From Thalassospira lucentensis (GTDB lineage Bacteria; Pseudomonadota; Alphaproteobacteria; Rhodospirillales; Thalassospiraceae): a DNA stretch of 64,000 bases. The stretch is from positions 310,001-374,000 of the forward strand of contig NZ_JAATOV010000003.1 in the NCBI RefSeq assembly GCF_011806425.1, written 5' to 3'. Position numbers and translations under genes: made by a program. The notes below the pieces were generated by a model. That model did not search any database and was not told the DNA's origin. It saw only the letters and a list, made by a program, of their open reading frames with translations. Shown piece after piece: positions 26,463 through 37,669 of the stretch (position 1 is the stretch's first letter; the number at the start of each line of letters is the position of its first letter).

Positions 26463-27662
26463 TTATTTGACCGGCACAGCAACGCTGACGGCTGCCTGTG
26501 CGGCGATGCCTTCTTCACGGCCGGTAAAGCCAAGTTTTTCGGTGGTGGTGGCTTTGACGTTGACCCGGTCCGCATCAATCGAAAGAATTTCCGCAACCTT
26601 TTGACGCATGGCGGGTGTATGCGGGCCGATTTTGGGGCGCTCGCAAATTAGTGTCAGATCGACATTTACAATCCGACCGCCGCGTTGACGCACAAGATCC
26701 GCCGCATGCTTTAGGAAAATGTCAGAGGCCGCACCTTTCCATTGTATATCGCTCGGTGGGAAATGCTGGCCAATGTCACCAGCACCAATGGCGCCAAGGA
26801 TTGCATCGGTCAGGGTATGCAAACCAACATCGGCATCAGAATGCCCATCAAGGCGGGCGGTGTGCGGAACTTTGATCCCGCAAAGGATGCAATGATCGCC
26901 GGGTGCAAACCGGTGCACGTCAAAGCCGGTTCCTGCGCGATATTCTTCCTGCGACATTGAAGTATCTTTCGTTTCTGTGGTTTCAATCCAATCCTGCGCA
27001 CGGCCAAAATCATCGCGCTGGGTGATCTTATCATTGCTGGCAGCACCTTCGACACAGACCACATCGACGCCGAGCTGTTCAAGAAGCGACGCATCGTCTG
27101 TCAGTTCCTGACCTTCGAACTGGGTGTGCGCATCAAATATGGTTTTAAAGACGAACCCCTGTGGGGTTTGTGCGCGATGCAGGCTCTCACGTGGGATGCT
27201 GCGTAAGATGATATTGTTGCCGTCGGCCTGTTTGATGGTGTCGGCGACGGGCAGGGTGGGAATTACGCCTGCATGGTTTTTCAGGGCGTCAATCACACGG
27301 GTAATCACGGTATCTGAGATCCCCGGCCGCGCGGCATCATGTATCAAAACGATATCTGGCGACTTTGCATTGAGTGCGCGCAAACCATTTAACACCGATT
27401 GCTGGCGCGTCGTGCCGCCGGCAACAGGTTGGGGGATATCAGAACCGCAAGACGCCCCACTGATTGTTTGATCATACCAATCCTGATGGTCGGGATTATA
27501 AACGATCTGAATGAGGTCTGCTGATGTATGACCGGCAAAGCAATCAATGCAATGGCCCAGCAGGCTTTTGCCGCCAAGCTTGTGATATTGTTTTGGTAAT
27601 GGGTCGCCAAATCTGCTACCGCTGCCTGCAGCAACGATGACAACCCCGATTTTTTGGGTCAT
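26463..27662 (-). CDS. ispDF: Bifunctional IspD/IspF of the MEP isoprenoid pathway
   Basis: A 399-residue fusion. The N-terminal part (1-230) is 2-C-methyl-D-erythritol 4-phosphate cytidylyltransferase, with [17 protein letters not shown] and IHDAARPG. The C-terminal part (about 240-399) is 2-C-methyl-D-erythritol 2,4-cyclodiphosphate synthase, with [27 protein letters not shown] and [19 protein letters not shown]. The fusion is typical of alphaproteobacteria. The start is the ATG at 27662 directly before [13 protein letters not shown]; a longer frame is open but lacks homology. Confidence 0.95.
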   Translation of the reverse strand: MTQKIGVVIVAAGSGSRFGDPLPKQYHKLGGKSLLGHCIDCFAGHTSADLIQIVYNPDHQDWYDQTISGASCGSDIPQPVAGGTTRQQSVLNGLRALNAKSPDIVLIHDAARPGISDTVITRVIDALKNHAGVIPTLPVADTIKQADGNNIILRSIPRESLHRAQTPQGFVFKTIFDAHTQFEGQELTDDASLLEQLGVDVVCVEGAASNDKITQRDDFGRAQDWIETTETKDTSMSQEEYRAGTGFDVHRFAPGDHCILCGIKVPHTARLDGHSDADVGLHTLTDAILGAIGAGDIGQHFPPSDIQWKGAASDIFLKHAADLVRQRGGRIVNVDLTLICERPKIGPHTPAMRQKVAEILSIDADRVNVKATTTEKLGFTGREEGIAAQAAVSVAVPVK

Positions 27663-27785
27663 AAATGTGATGCCGTCGCTTGTCTGAATTGCGCCGCAGG
27701 CTATCTTTATGCGGAGAATTTGCCAAGTCGGCATTTTGACAATCTGGATCTTTCGATCAAGATAAACGGATCAACGGACCATCTC

Positions 27786-28595
27786 ATGCTGACTGCATAC
27801 ATTCATATTCTTGCCCTGTTACCGCTGACTGCGCAGATTTTCCGTGCGGAGCCCCGGCGTGACATATGGCTGTATGGATCGATTTTCCTGGCTGCGATCG
27901 GAACAATGGTTTTGCTGGGGGTCACGGGCGAGGAAGTGCAATCGCGCGGATTTTCCGCGGCCCTTCATTGGTCTGAGTTAACCGTCATCATGATTTTCGG
28001 TGGTTTGGTGATTTGCAAGGGGCCGCAGCAGGTTTGGCGGTTGGCGGGCTATATCGGCGGTTACTTACTGCTGTTCGCAATCCTTGCTGTTGTGTTTGGT
28101 GTGCTGTTTTCCCATGACGCACCGGGGGATGTTAGCACACCGGCGTTGTATTCCGGCTGGCTTTGGGCGCATATCGGTAGTTCGCTTGTGACTTATGCGC
28201 TGGTCACGTTGGCCGCAATTGCCGCGATGGCCTATGTTGTGCAGGAACATGCCCTGAAACATCGAAAGCCGACACGTTGGAGCAAACGATTGCCGCCGCT
28301 TCGTGACAGTGAATACATGTTGGTCGGGTTTTTGAAATGGTCGGCATGGGTTCTTGTGGTCGGGATCATTTCCGGCTTTGCAGTGCGCTATGTCGAAGGT
28401 GAAAGCCTGTGGTCGATTGACCATAAGATGTTGTTGACCCTGCTTGGCTTTGCCACGATTTGCACTCTGATCTTTATTCATGAAAGATCGACTTTACGTG
28501 GCCGTATGGCGGTGCGCTTTGTCCTTGGTGCGTGGTTGCTGCTGACACTGGCTTTTCCCGGCGTTCGGTTCGTATCTGGTTATATTGTTGGCTAA
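27786..28595 (+). CDS. CcsA-like cytochrome c assembly membrane protein (YpjD type)
   Basis: A 269-residue membrane protein with about eight helices, beginning MLTAYIHILALLPLTAQIF. The segment GWLWAHIGSSLVTYALVTLAAIAAMAYVVQE with its conserved His, and IISGFAVRYVEGESLWSIDHKMLLTLLGFAT with a second His, match the CcsA/CcmC-like family. Such proteins bind heme, and YpjD homologues are of uncertain role. The ATG at 27786 is preferred because the frame upstream is not hydrophobic and overlaps ispDF. Confidence 0.8.
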   Translation: MLTAYIHILALLPLTAQIFRAEPRRDIWLYGSIFLAAIGTMVLLGVTGEEVQSRGFSAALHWSELTVIMIFGGLVICKGPQQVWRLAGYIGGYLLLFAILAVVFGVLFSHDAPGDVSTPALYSGWLWAHIGSSLVTYALVTLAAIAAMAYVVQEHALKHRKPTRWSKRLPPLRDSEYMLVGFLKWSAWVLVVGIISGFAVRYVEGESLWSIDHKMLLTLLGFATICTLIFIHERSTLRGRMAVRFVLGAWLLLTLAFPGVRFVSGYIVG

Positions 28596-28824
28596 GGCCT
28601 GTGCACTTGTTGGTCAGTGTGCTTCGCGACGTAATAGGGCTCACTGTTCTTAGGCCGTGCCCCATGTTTCCCGCGATCTCGCAGAAATGCGCAAAATTTT
28701 GCGCTGGATTTCGGCAGGTTGACCGTTGAAAGTCCACGATATTTCATTTCATGCGCTTAGAGTTGTTGCAACTGGTGGCCAGTTTTATTAACCTGCCCAA
28801 GTTTTAGGCAATCGGAATTCCTTC

Positions 28825-29835
28825 ATGTCATTGCAGATTGGTTCTGTAAACGTGCCAGAGAATGTCATTCTGGCACCGATGTCAGGTGTGACTGACCTTC
28901 CATTTCGACAGCAAGTCCGCCAATTTGGCGGGCATCTTGTTGTGTCTGAAATGATTGCGTCTGACGCGATGATCCGCATCCAGCGCCATGAAAAAGAAGT
29001 ACGCAAGATGCATGGCGATTGTGCAGCCGAGAGCCCACTTTCCGTTCAGCTTGCCGGGACAGAGCCAGAAGAAATGGCGCAAGCGGCCAAGATGAACGAA
29101 GCCCGCGGCGCCATGATCATTGATATCAATATGGGCTGCCCGGCCAAAAAAGTGACCAAGGGATATGCGGGCTCGGCCTTGATGCGTGATGAATGTCTGG
29201 CTGCGGATATCATCAAAGCCACTGTCGAAGCGGTATCTGTGCCCGTGACGCTGAAAATGCGGTTGGGCTGGGATGATGATAGTCGCAATGCACCGGTTCT
29301 TGCCAAAATTGCCGAAGATCTTGGGATCAAAATGCTGACCATCCATGGTCGCACCCGCTGCCAGTTTTACAAAGGCGAAGCGGACTGGGATGCGATTGCG
29401 CTGGTCAAGGACGCTGTTTCCATTCCGGTGATTGGCAATGGCGATGTGAATAGCGAAGAAGATGCAGAAGAACTGTTAAAACGCTCCGGGGCGGATGGCG
29501 TGATGATCGGACGCGGTGCACAGGGGCGCCCATGGTTCCTGGGTCAGGTTTCCCATTATCTGAAAACCGGTGAAAAATTGGCGGCACCGTCGCTTGATAT
29601 CCAGCTTGAAACCATCCTGCGTCACTATGATGCGATGATTGATCATCACGGACGACAAGGGGTGCGGATCGCACGGAAACATCTGGCGTGGTATTGCAAT
29701 GGCTTGCGCAATGCCACGGAATTTCGTCGCACTGTCAATGTGTTAGATGATCCAGATCAGGTAAAAGATCAAATTCGTACCTTTTACGAGCCATTGGTCG
29801 AAAACGAAATCAAAAGCGATCAGCAAGCAGCGTGA
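28825..29835 (+). CDS. dusB: tRNA-dihydrouridine synthase DusB (NifR3)
   Basis: FMN enzyme of 336 residues that reduces uridines in the tRNA D-loop. It has APMSGVTDLPFRQ near residue 16, the catalytic Cys in INMGCPAKKVTKGYAGSAL near 110, and MLTIHGRTRCQFYKGEADW. It lies immediately upstream of ntrB, the nifR3-ntrB order known in Rhodobacter and rhizobia. The preceding 230-base gap shows no other gene. Confidence 0.95.
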   Translation: MSLQIGSVNVPENVILAPMSGVTDLPFRQQVRQFGGHLVVSEMIASDAMIRIQRHEKEVRKMHGDCAAESPLSVQLAGTEPEEMAQAAKMNEARGAMIIDINMGCPAKKVTKGYAGSALMRDECLAADIIKATVEAVSVPVTLKMRLGWDDDSRNAPVLAKIAEDLGIKMLTIHGRTRCQFYKGEADWDAIALVKDAVSIPVIGNGDVNSEEDAEELLKRSGADGVMIGRGAQGRPWFLGQVSHYLKTGEKLAAPSLDIQLETILRHYDAMIDHHGRQGVRIARKHLAWYCNGLRNATEFRRTVNVLDDPDQVKDQIRTFYEPLVENEIKSDQQAA

Positions 29836-29855
29836 TCGCATTATAACAATAAAAT

Positions 29856-29871
29856 GACGATGAACATCGTC
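29856..29871 (+). promoter_or_regulatory. Short palindrome before ntrB
   Basis: GACGATG - AA - CATCGTC, directly before the ntrB ribosome-binding site. It could shape translation or be a dimer site. Confidence 0.35.
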
Positions 29872-29884
29872 GGGGAAGAATTGA

Positions 29885-31030
29885 ATGAGACTGGGATTTG
29901 GAAAAAGCACCGGGGCGGACCCGGTTGGCGTGCTGAACGCCATTGCGAGTGCAGTCGTGGTTGCCAATCGAGATGGCAATATCCGCTTTGTCAATCAAGC
30001 GACAGAACAGCTGTTTAACACCAGTGCAAGCGTTCTGTGCCGTACCAATTTAACCGACTATATCCCGGGCGACAGTCCTGTATTTTCCCTGATTAAGCAG
30101 GCGATTGATGGCGCGACATTGGTTGCCGATCATAACCTGATGATCGAAAGCCCAAAGATCGGCAAGCATACGGTCAATCTGACTGTTGGCTCTATGCCTG
30201 ATGACAGCGATTGCGCCGTTCTGACCTTTGAATCGCGTTCCATCGCACAGAAAATCGACAATCAGTTGCTCAGCCGTAATTCGGCCCGTTCTGTCAGTGC
30301 CATGGCGGCCATTCTTGCCCATGAAATCAAAAACCCGCTTTCGGGTATTCGCGGTGCGGCCCAGTTGCTTGAGCAAACCAGCAATGACGATGACCGGGTT
30401 CTGACACGTCTGATTTGTGATGAAGCAGACCGGATTGTCGATCTTGTTGATCGGATGGAGATTTTCTCAGACAAGCCGCTGGAACGCGGGGCTGTGAATA
30501 TTCATACGGTGCTTGAGCATGTAAGACGTTTGGCCGAAAATGGTTTTGGCAAAAATGTCGTGTTTGAAGAGATTTACGATCCATCCTTGCCACCTGTGTT
30601 TGGCAATCGCGACCAGCTTATTCAGGTATTCTTGAACCTGCTAAAGAATGCGGGCGAGGCGGTTGATCCAAAGGATGGCAAGATCGTTATTTCAACCCGT
30701 TATCAGCATGGTGTTCGCCTTGCCGTTGCGGGCGGGGATGCGCGGGTGCATTTGCCGCTCGTGGTGTCGGTAAGTGATAATGGTCCGGGTATTTCCGCTG
30801 ATATGCGCGAAAGCCTGTTTGATCCGTTTGTTACAACCAAACCAACTGGCACGGGGCTTGGCCTTGCGCTGGTGGCAAAGATTATCAATGACCATGGTGG
30901 CGTGATCGAGGTGAAGGACGTGCCGGGGGGCGGCGCAGAATTCCAAATCATGTTGCCGATATATAACCGCGCGCTGGCCGAAGGTGCCGACGAGGGGGAA
31001 ACAATGAACAATAGGGGTGAAACGGTATGA
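29885..31030 (+). CDS. ntrB: Nitrogen regulation sensor kinase NtrB
   Basis: A soluble histidine kinase of 381 residues that phosphorylates NtrC when nitrogen is short and is controlled by PII. An N-terminal PAS domain (about 15-115) is followed by the dimerisation helix with His146 in [21 protein letters not shown]. The ATP-binding domain has [19 protein letters not shown] and [17 protein letters not shown] lies ahead of the ATG. The stop overlaps the ntrC start. Confidence 0.95.
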   Translation: MRLGFGKSTGADPVGVLNAIASAVVVANRDGNIRFVNQATEQLFNTSASVLCRTNLTDYIPGDSPVFSLIKQAIDGATLVADHNLMIESPKIGKHTVNLTVGSMPDDSDCAVLTFESRSIAQKIDNQLLSRNSARSVSAMAAILAHEIKNPLSGIRGAAQLLEQTSNDDDRVLTRLICDEADRIVDLVDRMEIFSDKPLERGAVNIHTVLEHVRRLAENGFGKNVVFEEIYDPSLPPVFGNRDQLIQVFLNLLKNAGEAVDPKDGKIVISTRYQHGVRLAVAGGDARVHLPLVVSVSDNGPGISADMRESLFDPFVTTKPTGTGLGLALVAKIINDHGGVIEVKDVPGGGAEFQIMLPIYNRALAEGADEGETMNNRGETV

Positions 31031-32475
31031 GCACGCGCCCGGCAAGAATTCTTGTCGCCGATGATGATCGCGCGATCCGTACTGTGCTGACACAGGCACT
31101 GTCGCGACAAGGACATGAAGTTCGCAGCACCGGTCATGGCCGGACACTTTGGGATTGGATTGCCGATGGTGACGGCGATCTGGTGATCACCGATGTGATG
31201 ATGCCCGATGAAAACGGGCTGGACATGGTGCCGCGTATTCGAAAACTGCGCCCGGATTTGCGCGTGATTGTGATGAGTGCGCAAAACACCCTGATGACAG
31301 CCGTGAAAGCAGCCCAGCGCGGCGCGTTTGAATATCTACCAAAACCGTTCGATTTGAATGAGTTGATGGGGATTGTTGACCGGGCACTTGAGGCGCCGCA
31401 ACAAGATTCCAAACGCGCATCTGAGGACGAAGAAGGCGATGATCGCCTGCCATTGATTGGCCGTTCGTCGGCGATGCAGGAAATTTACCGTGCGCTTGCG
31501 CGGTTGATGAATACCGATCTGACCGTGATGGTGACCGGTGAAAGCGGTACCGGCAAAGAGCTTGTTGCGCGTGCGCTGCATGAATATGGCGGTCGTCGTC
31601 ATGGTCCGTTTGTCGCAATCAATATGGCGGCCATTCCGCGTGAATTGATCGAAAGCGAGCTGTTCGGGCACGAAAAGGGCGCGTTTACGGGGGCGAATGA
31701 ACGCAAAGTCGGCCGGTTTGAGCAGGCCGAAGGCGGTACGCTGTTTTTGGATGAAATCGGCGATATGCCGCTTGAAGCCCAGACCCGGCTTTTGCGCGTG
31801 TTGCAAGAAGGAGAATATACCCGTGTTGGCGGTCGCACCCCGATCCGGGTGAATGTGCGTATCGTTGCCGCAACCCACCGGGATTTGCGCAAACTGATCC
31901 GCGAAGGCACGTTCCGTGAAGATTTGTTCTATCGCTTAAACGTGGTGCCGATCCGCTTGCCATCCTTGCGCGAACGGTTGGAAGACATTCCAGAACTGGT
32001 CAATCACTTCTTGTTGCAAGCCAGCGAAGAGGGGCTTCCGCGCAAAACACTTTCGTCTGATGCGATGGCGCGTCTTAAGGCACATCGTTGGCCGGGCAAC
32101 ATTCGCGAACTGGAAAATATGGTGCGCCGTTTGACCGCACTTTATTCCCATGACGTGATTGGTGTTGATGTCATCGAGACCGAGTTTTCCGAAAACAGTG
32201 TCAGCGATGCCGCGCCAAATGCCGAACCGCAGTCACTTTCGGAATCAATTGAACGGCATGTGCGTGAATATTTTGATGCCCACGATGACGATCTGCCGTC
32301 GGCCGGGCTTTATGATCGCATTTTGCGTGAAATGGAACGCCCGCTTTTGAGCGTCACACTTGAAGCAACCCGTGGAAATCAGGTGAAAGCCGCCGAAGTT
32401 CTGGGTTTGAACCGTAATACGTTGCGAAAGAAAATTCGCGATCTTGGACTTGAAGTCGTCAGAGGCGCGAAATGA
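31027..32475 (+). CDS. ntrC: Nitrogen regulation response regulator NtrC
   Basis: A sigma-54-dependent activator of 482 residues. The receiver domain has the phosphorylation site Asp56 in VITDVMMPD. The AAA+ domain has Walker A GESGTGKE near 171 and GAFTGA at 218-223, needed for contact with sigma-54. A Fis-type helix-turn-helix is at the end ([21 protein letters not shown]). It starts four bases inside ntrB and overlaps ntrY by four, so ntrBC-ntrY are coupled. Targets such as glnA and amtB are not in the window. Confidence 0.96.
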   Translation: MSTRPARILVADDDRAIRTVLTQALSRQGHEVRSTGHGRTLWDWIADGDGDLVITDVMMPDENGLDMVPRIRKLRPDLRVIVMSAQNTLMTAVKAAQRGAFEYLPKPFDLNELMGIVDRALEAPQQDSKRASEDEEGDDRLPLIGRSSAMQEIYRALARLMNTDLTVMVTGESGTGKELVARALHEYGGRRHGPFVAINMAAIPRELIESELFGHEKGAFTGANERKVGRFEQAEGGTLFLDEIGDMPLEAQTRLLRVLQEGEYTRVGGRTPIRVNVRIVAATHRDLRKLIREGTFREDLFYRLNVVPIRLPSLRERLEDIPELVNHFLLQASEEGLPRKTLSSDAMARLKAHRWPGNIRELENMVRRLTALYSHDVIGVDVIETEFSENSVSDAAPNAEPQSLSESIERHVREYFDAHDDDLPSAGLYDRILREMERPLLSVTLEATRGNQVKAAEVLGLNRNTLRKKIRDLGLEVVRGAK

Positions 32476-34736
32476 ATAATACAGACCGTTCGATCGCCAA
32501 CCGTTTTGTGCGGTCGGGTTTTGTACGGTTTCTGGGGCGCTTGGGCCAGTCGCGCAGATTTGCGTTTGGGCTGGTCTCAGCAGCGCTTATTTCGGTAACG
32601 GCAACCTATCTGGCCATGACCGGGACGGCACCTTTCCAGCCGGATCCGCGTTTGATCTTGTTGCTGTTGAATGCCGACTTGGTTCTGGTGTTGCTCTTGG
32701 CGACGCTGGTTGCCCGGAAACTGGTGCAAATTTGGGTCGAACGTCGGCGCGGTGTTGCCGGTGCAAAGCTTCATACCCGCATGGTTTTGATGTTTTCGCT
32801 GGTGGCTGTGACGCCGGCAATCGTCGTTGCCGTGTTTTCCGCATTGTTCCTGCATTTTGGTATTCAGGGCTGGTTTAGTGACCGGATCCGAACCGCCGTC
32901 GAAGAAAGCATGGTCATTGCCGATGCTTATCTGAAAGAGCATCAGGAACTTATTCGTGCAGACGTCTTGGCGACAACCAATGATTTGCAACGGTTTGGTG
33001 TAACTTTTTCAACCGATGCCGACAGAATTTCAGACATCCTGACCGATCAGGCGCTTGCGCGTGGCTTGCCAGAAGTCGCGATGATTGATGGTTCGGGTCA
33101 GGTAATTGCGCAGTCTGATTATAGCTTTTCCAACGATGCGGAACTGAAAAACATTCCGCCAGAAGTCTATGACGATGCACGTGTTAAGGACGTGGTCCTT
33201 ATGATCGGATCGTCGGATAACCGCATCCGTGCGCTGGCCAAAATCCCAAGTTTTGTCGATGCCTATTTGCTGGTGGGGCGGTTTGTTGATCCGAATGTGA
33301 TTGACCGCATTGATAAGGCGCGACGCGCTGTTGATGCCTATGAAAGCCTGGAAGGCGAACGATCGGGCATCGTCATTACGTTTGTGATGATCTTTGTGCT
33401 GATCTCGGTCGTGCTGTTGCTGGCGGCTGTGACACTTGGCCTGATGGTGGCAACCCGATTGGTACAGCCCGTGTCGCAACTGATCATCGCAGCCGAGCGT
33501 GTGCGCGATGGCGATTTGATGTATCGCGTGCCGCTTGACGGGCAAGGGGATGAGCTTGAAGCACTGTCGCGTGCCTTTAACCGCATGACAGCGCAGCTTG
33601 ATACCCAGCGCAATGAATTGGTTGCGGCCAACCGTTTGAATGATGAACGACGCCGGTTTACCGAGGCGATCCTTGGTGGGGTTACGGCGGGCGTGATTGG
33701 CCTGGATCCGGTAACCAACATCGAACTGCCAAACCGCAGTGCATCCGATTTGCTCGGCATTGATCTTGAAGATTACCAAGGCCAGAAGCTGAGCGAGGTG
33801 ATCCCGGAATTTGCACCGCTCTTTGGCGATCTGAGCCGTGATGGGGATCGGAGCAAGCCGCGTCAAATCGAAATCCGACGCAATGGTGTCAATTTGACTC
33901 TTCTGGCGCGCGTGACGGCGGAATGGGCCGATGATGGCACGGTATTTGGCTATGTCGTGACCTTCGATGACGTGACCGAGCTTCAAACCGCACAGCGCAT
34001 GGCGGCCTGGGCTGATGTTGCACGGCGTATTGCCCACGAGATCAAAAACCCGCTGACCCCAATTCAGCTTTCGGCAGAACGGCTTAAGCGACGTTATTTG
34101 AAGCAAATTGGCGAAGATAAGGAAGTTTTCCAGACCTGTACCGACACGATTATTCGTCAGGTATCCGACATTGGCCGTATGGTTGATGAGTTTTCAAGCT
34201 TTGCGCGGATGCCGTCGCCCAAAATGCGGTACGAGAAAATTACCGAGTTGGTTAAAAACGCCATTTTCCTGCAAAAACAGGCGCATACCAAGATCACTTA
34301 TGATTTTGATTCCGTTGTGTTTAAGGATTTGCAGATTTCCTGCGACGCACGCCAAGTCAACCAGTGCCTGACAAATACCCTTAAAAACGCGGCCGAGGCG
34401 ATTGATGGGCGTGACGGGGATCCAAAGGACCTGCCACCGGGTAAGATCGAAGTATCGATCACGCAATCAAACGAGACAAAACGCGTATTTGTCGCGGTTT
34501 CTGATAACGGTCGCGGGCTTCCGGTTGAACATCGTGAACGCTTAACCGAACCCTATGTTACCACCCGTGCCAAGGGAACTGGTCTTGGGCTGGCAATCGT
34601 CAAGAAAATCATGGAAGATCATGGTGGAGAACTGATATTGTCTGACGGTGTTGAAGCCGGTGCAACGGTAACGCTTTCTTTCCCGTTGGTGGTTGATATT
34701 CCAACCGACGATCCGGCGGATGATACGCCTTCTTAA
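32472..34736 (+). CDS. ntrY: Membrane sensor kinase NtrY
   Basis: A transmembrane histidine kinase of 754 residues. The N-terminus has three or four helices (about 34-55, 64-80, 96-120), then an extracytoplasmic region of about 170 residues and another helix near 295-320. HAMP (about 320-375) and PAS (about 395-500) domains follow. The H-box is [26 protein letters not shown], with ATPase motifs SDNGRGL and GTGLGLAIV. It phosphorylates NtrX, and in relatives the pair responds to nitrogen and redox state. It is coupled to ntrC by overlap. Confidence 0.95.
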   Translation: MNNTDRSIANRFVRSGFVRFLGRLGQSRRFAFGLVSAALISVTATYLAMTGTAPFQPDPRLILLLLNADLVLVLLLATLVARKLVQIWVERRRGVAGAKLHTRMVLMFSLVAVTPAIVVAVFSALFLHFGIQGWFSDRIRTAVEESMVIADAYLKEHQELIRADVLATTNDLQRFGVTFSTDADRISDILTDQALARGLPEVAMIDGSGQVIAQSDYSFSNDAELKNIPPEVYDDARVKDVVLMIGSSDNRIRALAKIPSFVDAYLLVGRFVDPNVIDRIDKARRAVDAYESLEGERSGIVITFVMIFVLISVVLLLAAVTLGLMVATRLVQPVSQLIIAAERVRDGDLMYRVPLDGQGDELEALSRAFNRMTAQLDTQRNELVAANRLNDERRRFTEAILGGVTAGVIGLDPVTNIELPNRSASDLLGIDLEDYQGQKLSEVIPEFAPLFGDLSRDGDRSKPRQIEIRRNGVNLTLLARVTAEWADDGTVFGYVVTFDDVTELQTAQRMAAWADVARRIAHEIKNPLTPIQLSAERLKRRYLKQIGEDKEVFQTCTDTIIRQVSDIGRMVDEFSSFARMPSPKMRYEKITELVKNAIFLQKQAHTKITYDFDSVVFKDLQISCDARQVNQCLTNTLKNAAEAIDGRDGDPKDLPPGKIEVSITQSNETKRVFVAVSDNGRGLPVEHRERLTEPYVTTRAKGTGLGLAIVKKIMEDHGGELILSDGVEAGATVTLSFPLVVDIPTDDPADDTPS

Positions 34737-34758
34737 GGCAGTTGATCTGACTGTCTTA
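34734..34758 (+). promoter_or_regulatory. Hairpin between ntrY and ntrX
   Basis: TAAGGCAGT - 7 bases - ACTGTCTTA with one G-U pair; the 5' arm includes the ntrY stop codon. There is no T run. It may adjust ntrX expression relative to ntrY. Confidence 0.35.
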
Positions 34759-34795
34759 GACTACAACGAAAACAGAAAATTGATTTGGTCACGAT

Positions 34796-36169
34796 ATGGC
34801 GCACGACATTCTGATTGTCGATGATGAAGAAGATATCCGGGCGCTTATTTCCGGTATTTTGGAAGACGAGGGCTATACCACACGCCAAGCCTCTTCAAGT
34901 CAGGAAGCGCTGCAGCAGGTTTCTGCGCGGCGTCCCAGCCTTGTGGTGCTTGATATCTGGATGGATCAAAGTGACCATGACGGTATCGAGACGCTTAAAC
35001 TGATTAAGCGCGAGCATAGCGAAGTGCCTGTGGTGATGATTTCGGGGCACGGCAATATTGAAACCGCGCTCGAAGCATCACGCAGTGGTGCCTATGACTT
35101 CATTGAAAAGCCGTTTAATACGGATCGTCTTTTGCTGGTGGTGGAGCGTGCAATTGATGATGCGCGCCTGCGTCGTGAAAACCGCGAACTGACCCTTAAG
35201 GCCGGCGGTGACACCGAACTGATCGGTAAATCATCGGTTATTAACAACCTGCGTCAGGCCGCCGAACGCGTTGCCCGTACTGGCAGCCGTGTTTTAATCA
35301 GCGGACCGGCAGGGGCCGGTAAGGAAGTTATCGCGCGTCTTATCCATAAAAAATCAGCACGCGCAGAAGCCCCGTTTGTGGTTTTAAATTGCGCTAACAT
35401 TTCGCCTGAAACCATGGAAGAGTCGCTGTTTGGGGCAGAAGCATCAGCGGACCGTGAAGCACGCACAGGGGTTCTTGAACTGGCCCATGGCGGCACGCTT
35501 TTGCTTGATGAAGTGGCAGATATGCCCTTGGAAACGCAGGGAAAGATTGTCCGCGTTTTGCAGGACCAGACGTTTGAACGTGTGGGAGGTGCGGTGCCGG
35601 TCAGTGTTGATGTGCGCGTGATTGCGACAACCGCACGCGACCTTGAAACGCGCATTGCCGAACAAACTTTCCGTCAGGATTTGTATTATCGCTTAAACGT
35701 CGTACCGCTTGAAGTGCCGTCCTTGACGCAACGTCGCGAAGATATCCCGGAATTGGCCGAGCGATTTTTGATCCGCTATGCCGACGCCACCGGTCTTCCG
35801 CAGCGTAAATTATCGCCAGAGGCGATGGCGACCCTTCATGCTTATGATTGGCCGGGCAATGTGCGTCAGCTTCGGAACGTCATTGAACGGCTGATGATCA
35901 TGGCGCCAGATGACAATACGACCGACATCATTACCGGTAAAATGCTGCCCTCTGAGCTGTTTTCGGATATGCCGACGTCGCTAAGCTTTGACAAGACCAG
36001 TGAAATCATGGCATTGCCGCTGCGCGAAGCACGCGAGATGTTCGAAAAAGAATATCTGCAGACACAGATCGACCGTTTTGCTGGAAACATTTCCAAAACG
36101 GCGGCGTTTGTCGGCATGGAACGTTCCGCATTGCATCGTAAGCTTAAAAGTCTAGGTGTCGGTGGTTGA
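34796..36169 (+). CDS. ntrX: Response regulator NtrX
   Basis: A 457-residue NtrC-like regulator. The receiver has Asp53 in VVLDIWMD, the AAA+ domain has GPAGAGKEVIARLIH, and a Fis-type helix-turn-helix is at the end (GNISKTAAFVGMERSALHRKL). The GAFTGA loop of sigma-54 activators is missing: after LFGAEASADREARTG the sequence goes straight to VLELAHGGTLLLDE. This is usual for NtrX, so it probably acts with the main sigma factor or as a repressor. It follows ntrY by 59 bases. Confidence 0.95.
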   Translation: MAHDILIVDDEEDIRALISGILEDEGYTTRQASSSQEALQQVSARRPSLVVLDIWMDQSDHDGIETLKLIKREHSEVPVVMISGHGNIETALEASRSGAYDFIEKPFNTDRLLLVVERAIDDARLRRENRELTLKAGGDTELIGKSSVINNLRQAAERVARTGSRVLISGPAGAGKEVIARLIHKKSARAEAPFVVLNCANISPETMEESLFGAEASADREARTGVLELAHGGTLLLDEVADMPLETQGKIVRVLQDQTFERVGGAVPVSVDVRVIATTARDLETRIAEQTFRQDLYYRLNVVPLEVPSLTQRREDIPELAERFLIRYADATGLPQRKLSPEAMATLHAYDWPGNVRQLRNVIERLMIMAPDDNTTDIITGKMLPSELFSDMPTSLSFDKTSEIMALPLREAREMFEKEYLQTQIDRFAGNISKTAAFVGMERSALHRKLKSLGVGG

Positions 36170-36227
36170 TTGCCATGCGGACCGTCAGTCGCATCATTGC
36201 CGACTGTTGTGAACGGGAGAATACACG

Positions 36228-37607
36228 ATGAAGGTCATCATTTGCGGGGCCGGGCAGGTGGGTTTCCACATTGCCAAATATCTGTCTGCAGAAAACAATG
36301 ATGTAACCGTGATCGACCAGTCCGAAGAACTGGTGCGGAAAATTTCCGATACGCTTGAAGTCAAAGGCATCATCGGGTTCGGCTCACACCCCGACATTTT
36401 GCAGCAAGCTGGCGCCGAAGAAGCCGACATGCTGATTGCGGTGACCTTTGCCGACGAAGTCAACATGACAGCCTGTCAGGTTGCGCATTCGCTGTTTAAC
36501 GTGCCAACCAAAATTGCCCGTATCCGAAGCCAGACCTATTTGCAGCCGGAATGGGCCAGCCTGTTTGGTCGTGAAAAACTGCCGATTGATGTGGTGATTT
36601 CGCCGGAAATGGAAGTTGCCCGTGCGGTTGCCCGCCGTCTTCAGGCGCCTGGCGCGTTTGATATGATCCCGTTTGCCGACGACAAGGTTAAAATCCTTGG
36701 CCTTCGCTGTAACGAAGATTGCCCGGTGATTAATACGCCGTTGCGCCAGCTTCATCAGTTGTTCCCGGATTTGAACATTTCGATCCTTGGCATGATCCGC
36801 AACGACAAACCCGTCTACCCAAAGGGCGATGATCAAATGGTTGCCGGCGATTTGGTGTATTTGGCTGTATCAAGTGATCAGGTCGATCGGGCGATGTCGG
36901 CCTTCGGCCACGAAGACCCTGAAGCACGCCGTATCGTGATCTTTGGCGGCGGTAACATCGCATTGTTCCTGGCCGAAGAAATCAACAAGAACTTCCCGGG
37001 TGTGACGACCCGTCTGGTTGAGTCTGATCCAGAGCGCGCGCGCTATGTCGCCCAGAAGCTTCCGAAGAAAAGTGTTGTTTTGCTGGGTGACGTGCTAGAT
37101 CCCGAATTGCTTGAAGAGGCCAACGTTGGCAATGCCGAGGCCGTCGTTGCTCTTACCAACGATGACGAAACCAACATTTTGTCGTCCCTTCTGGCCAAGC
37201 GGTATGGCTGCCCACGCGCGCTTACGCTGATTAATAAAAGCACCTATAACTCGCTTGTTTCGGAGCTGGGCGTTGATGTTGTCATCAGCCCGCGCATGAC
37301 GACGGTTTCGACGATCCTGCATCATGTGCGCCGCGGGCGTATTCGTGCGGTTCACAGCCTGTCAGAAGGATTTGGCGAGGTTCTTGAGGCCGAGGCACTT
37401 GAGACCGCACCGATTGTTGGCAAGGCAATCAAGGATATTGCGATGCCTGCCAGTGTGGTGTTTGGTGCGATCTTGCGCGACGGCGAAGTTGTGATGCCGC
37501 GTGCGAACACCGTGATCGAGGCCAATGACCGTATTGTCGTGTTTGCCGGCTCTGAGCAGATCAAAAAGGTCGAGAAGATGTTTGCCGTTCGTTTGGAATA
37601 TTTCTGA
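36228..37607 (+). CDS. trkA: Trk potassium transport regulator TrkA
   Basis: A 459-residue cytoplasmic regulator of the Trk K+ channel. It has two RCK repeats, each with a Rossmann motif: VIICGAGQVGFHIAKYLS at the N-terminus and IVIFGGGNIALFLAEEI near residue 230. Each is followed by a TrkA-C domain. The membrane partner TrkH is not in the window. Its position after ntrX is conserved in alphaproteobacteria and may link K+ balance to nitrogen and osmotic state; an ectoine operon lies 5 kb further on. Confidence 0.95.
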   Translation: MKVIICGAGQVGFHIAKYLSAENNDVTVIDQSEELVRKISDTLEVKGIIGFGSHPDILQQAGAEEADMLIAVTFADEVNMTACQVAHSLFNVPTKIARIRSQTYLQPEWASLFGREKLPIDVVISPEMEVARAVARRLQAPGAFDMIPFADDKVKILGLRCNEDCPVINTPLRQLHQLFPDLNISILGMIRNDKPVYPKGDDQMVAGDLVYLAVSSDQVDRAMSAFGHEDPEARRIVIFGGGNIALFLAEEINKNFPGVTTRLVESDPERARYVAQKLPKKSVVLLGDVLDPELLEEANVGNAEAVVALTNDDETNILSSLLAKRYGCPRALTLINKSTYNSLVSELGVDVVISPRMTTVSTILHHVRRGRIRAVHSLSEGFGEVLEAEALETAPIVGKAIKDIAMPASVVFGAILRDGEVVMPRANTVIEANDRIVVFAGSEQIKKVEKMFAVRLEYF

Positions 37608-37669
37608 TCGGGCAGGGCGCATAATAATCCTCATACGAATTAAATTCACCGAATACCCCGGATCGTTTT

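Noticed and set aside
33030-34106. Minus-strand 358-residue open frame opposite ntrY
   Set aside because: Antisense to a complete NtrY with all kinase motifs; rich in His, Gln and Arg, as shadows of such genes are.
34796-36169. NtrX without GAFTGA as a damaged activator
   Set aside because: Absence of this loop is normal in NtrX proteins; frame, receiver and DNA-binding parts are intact.
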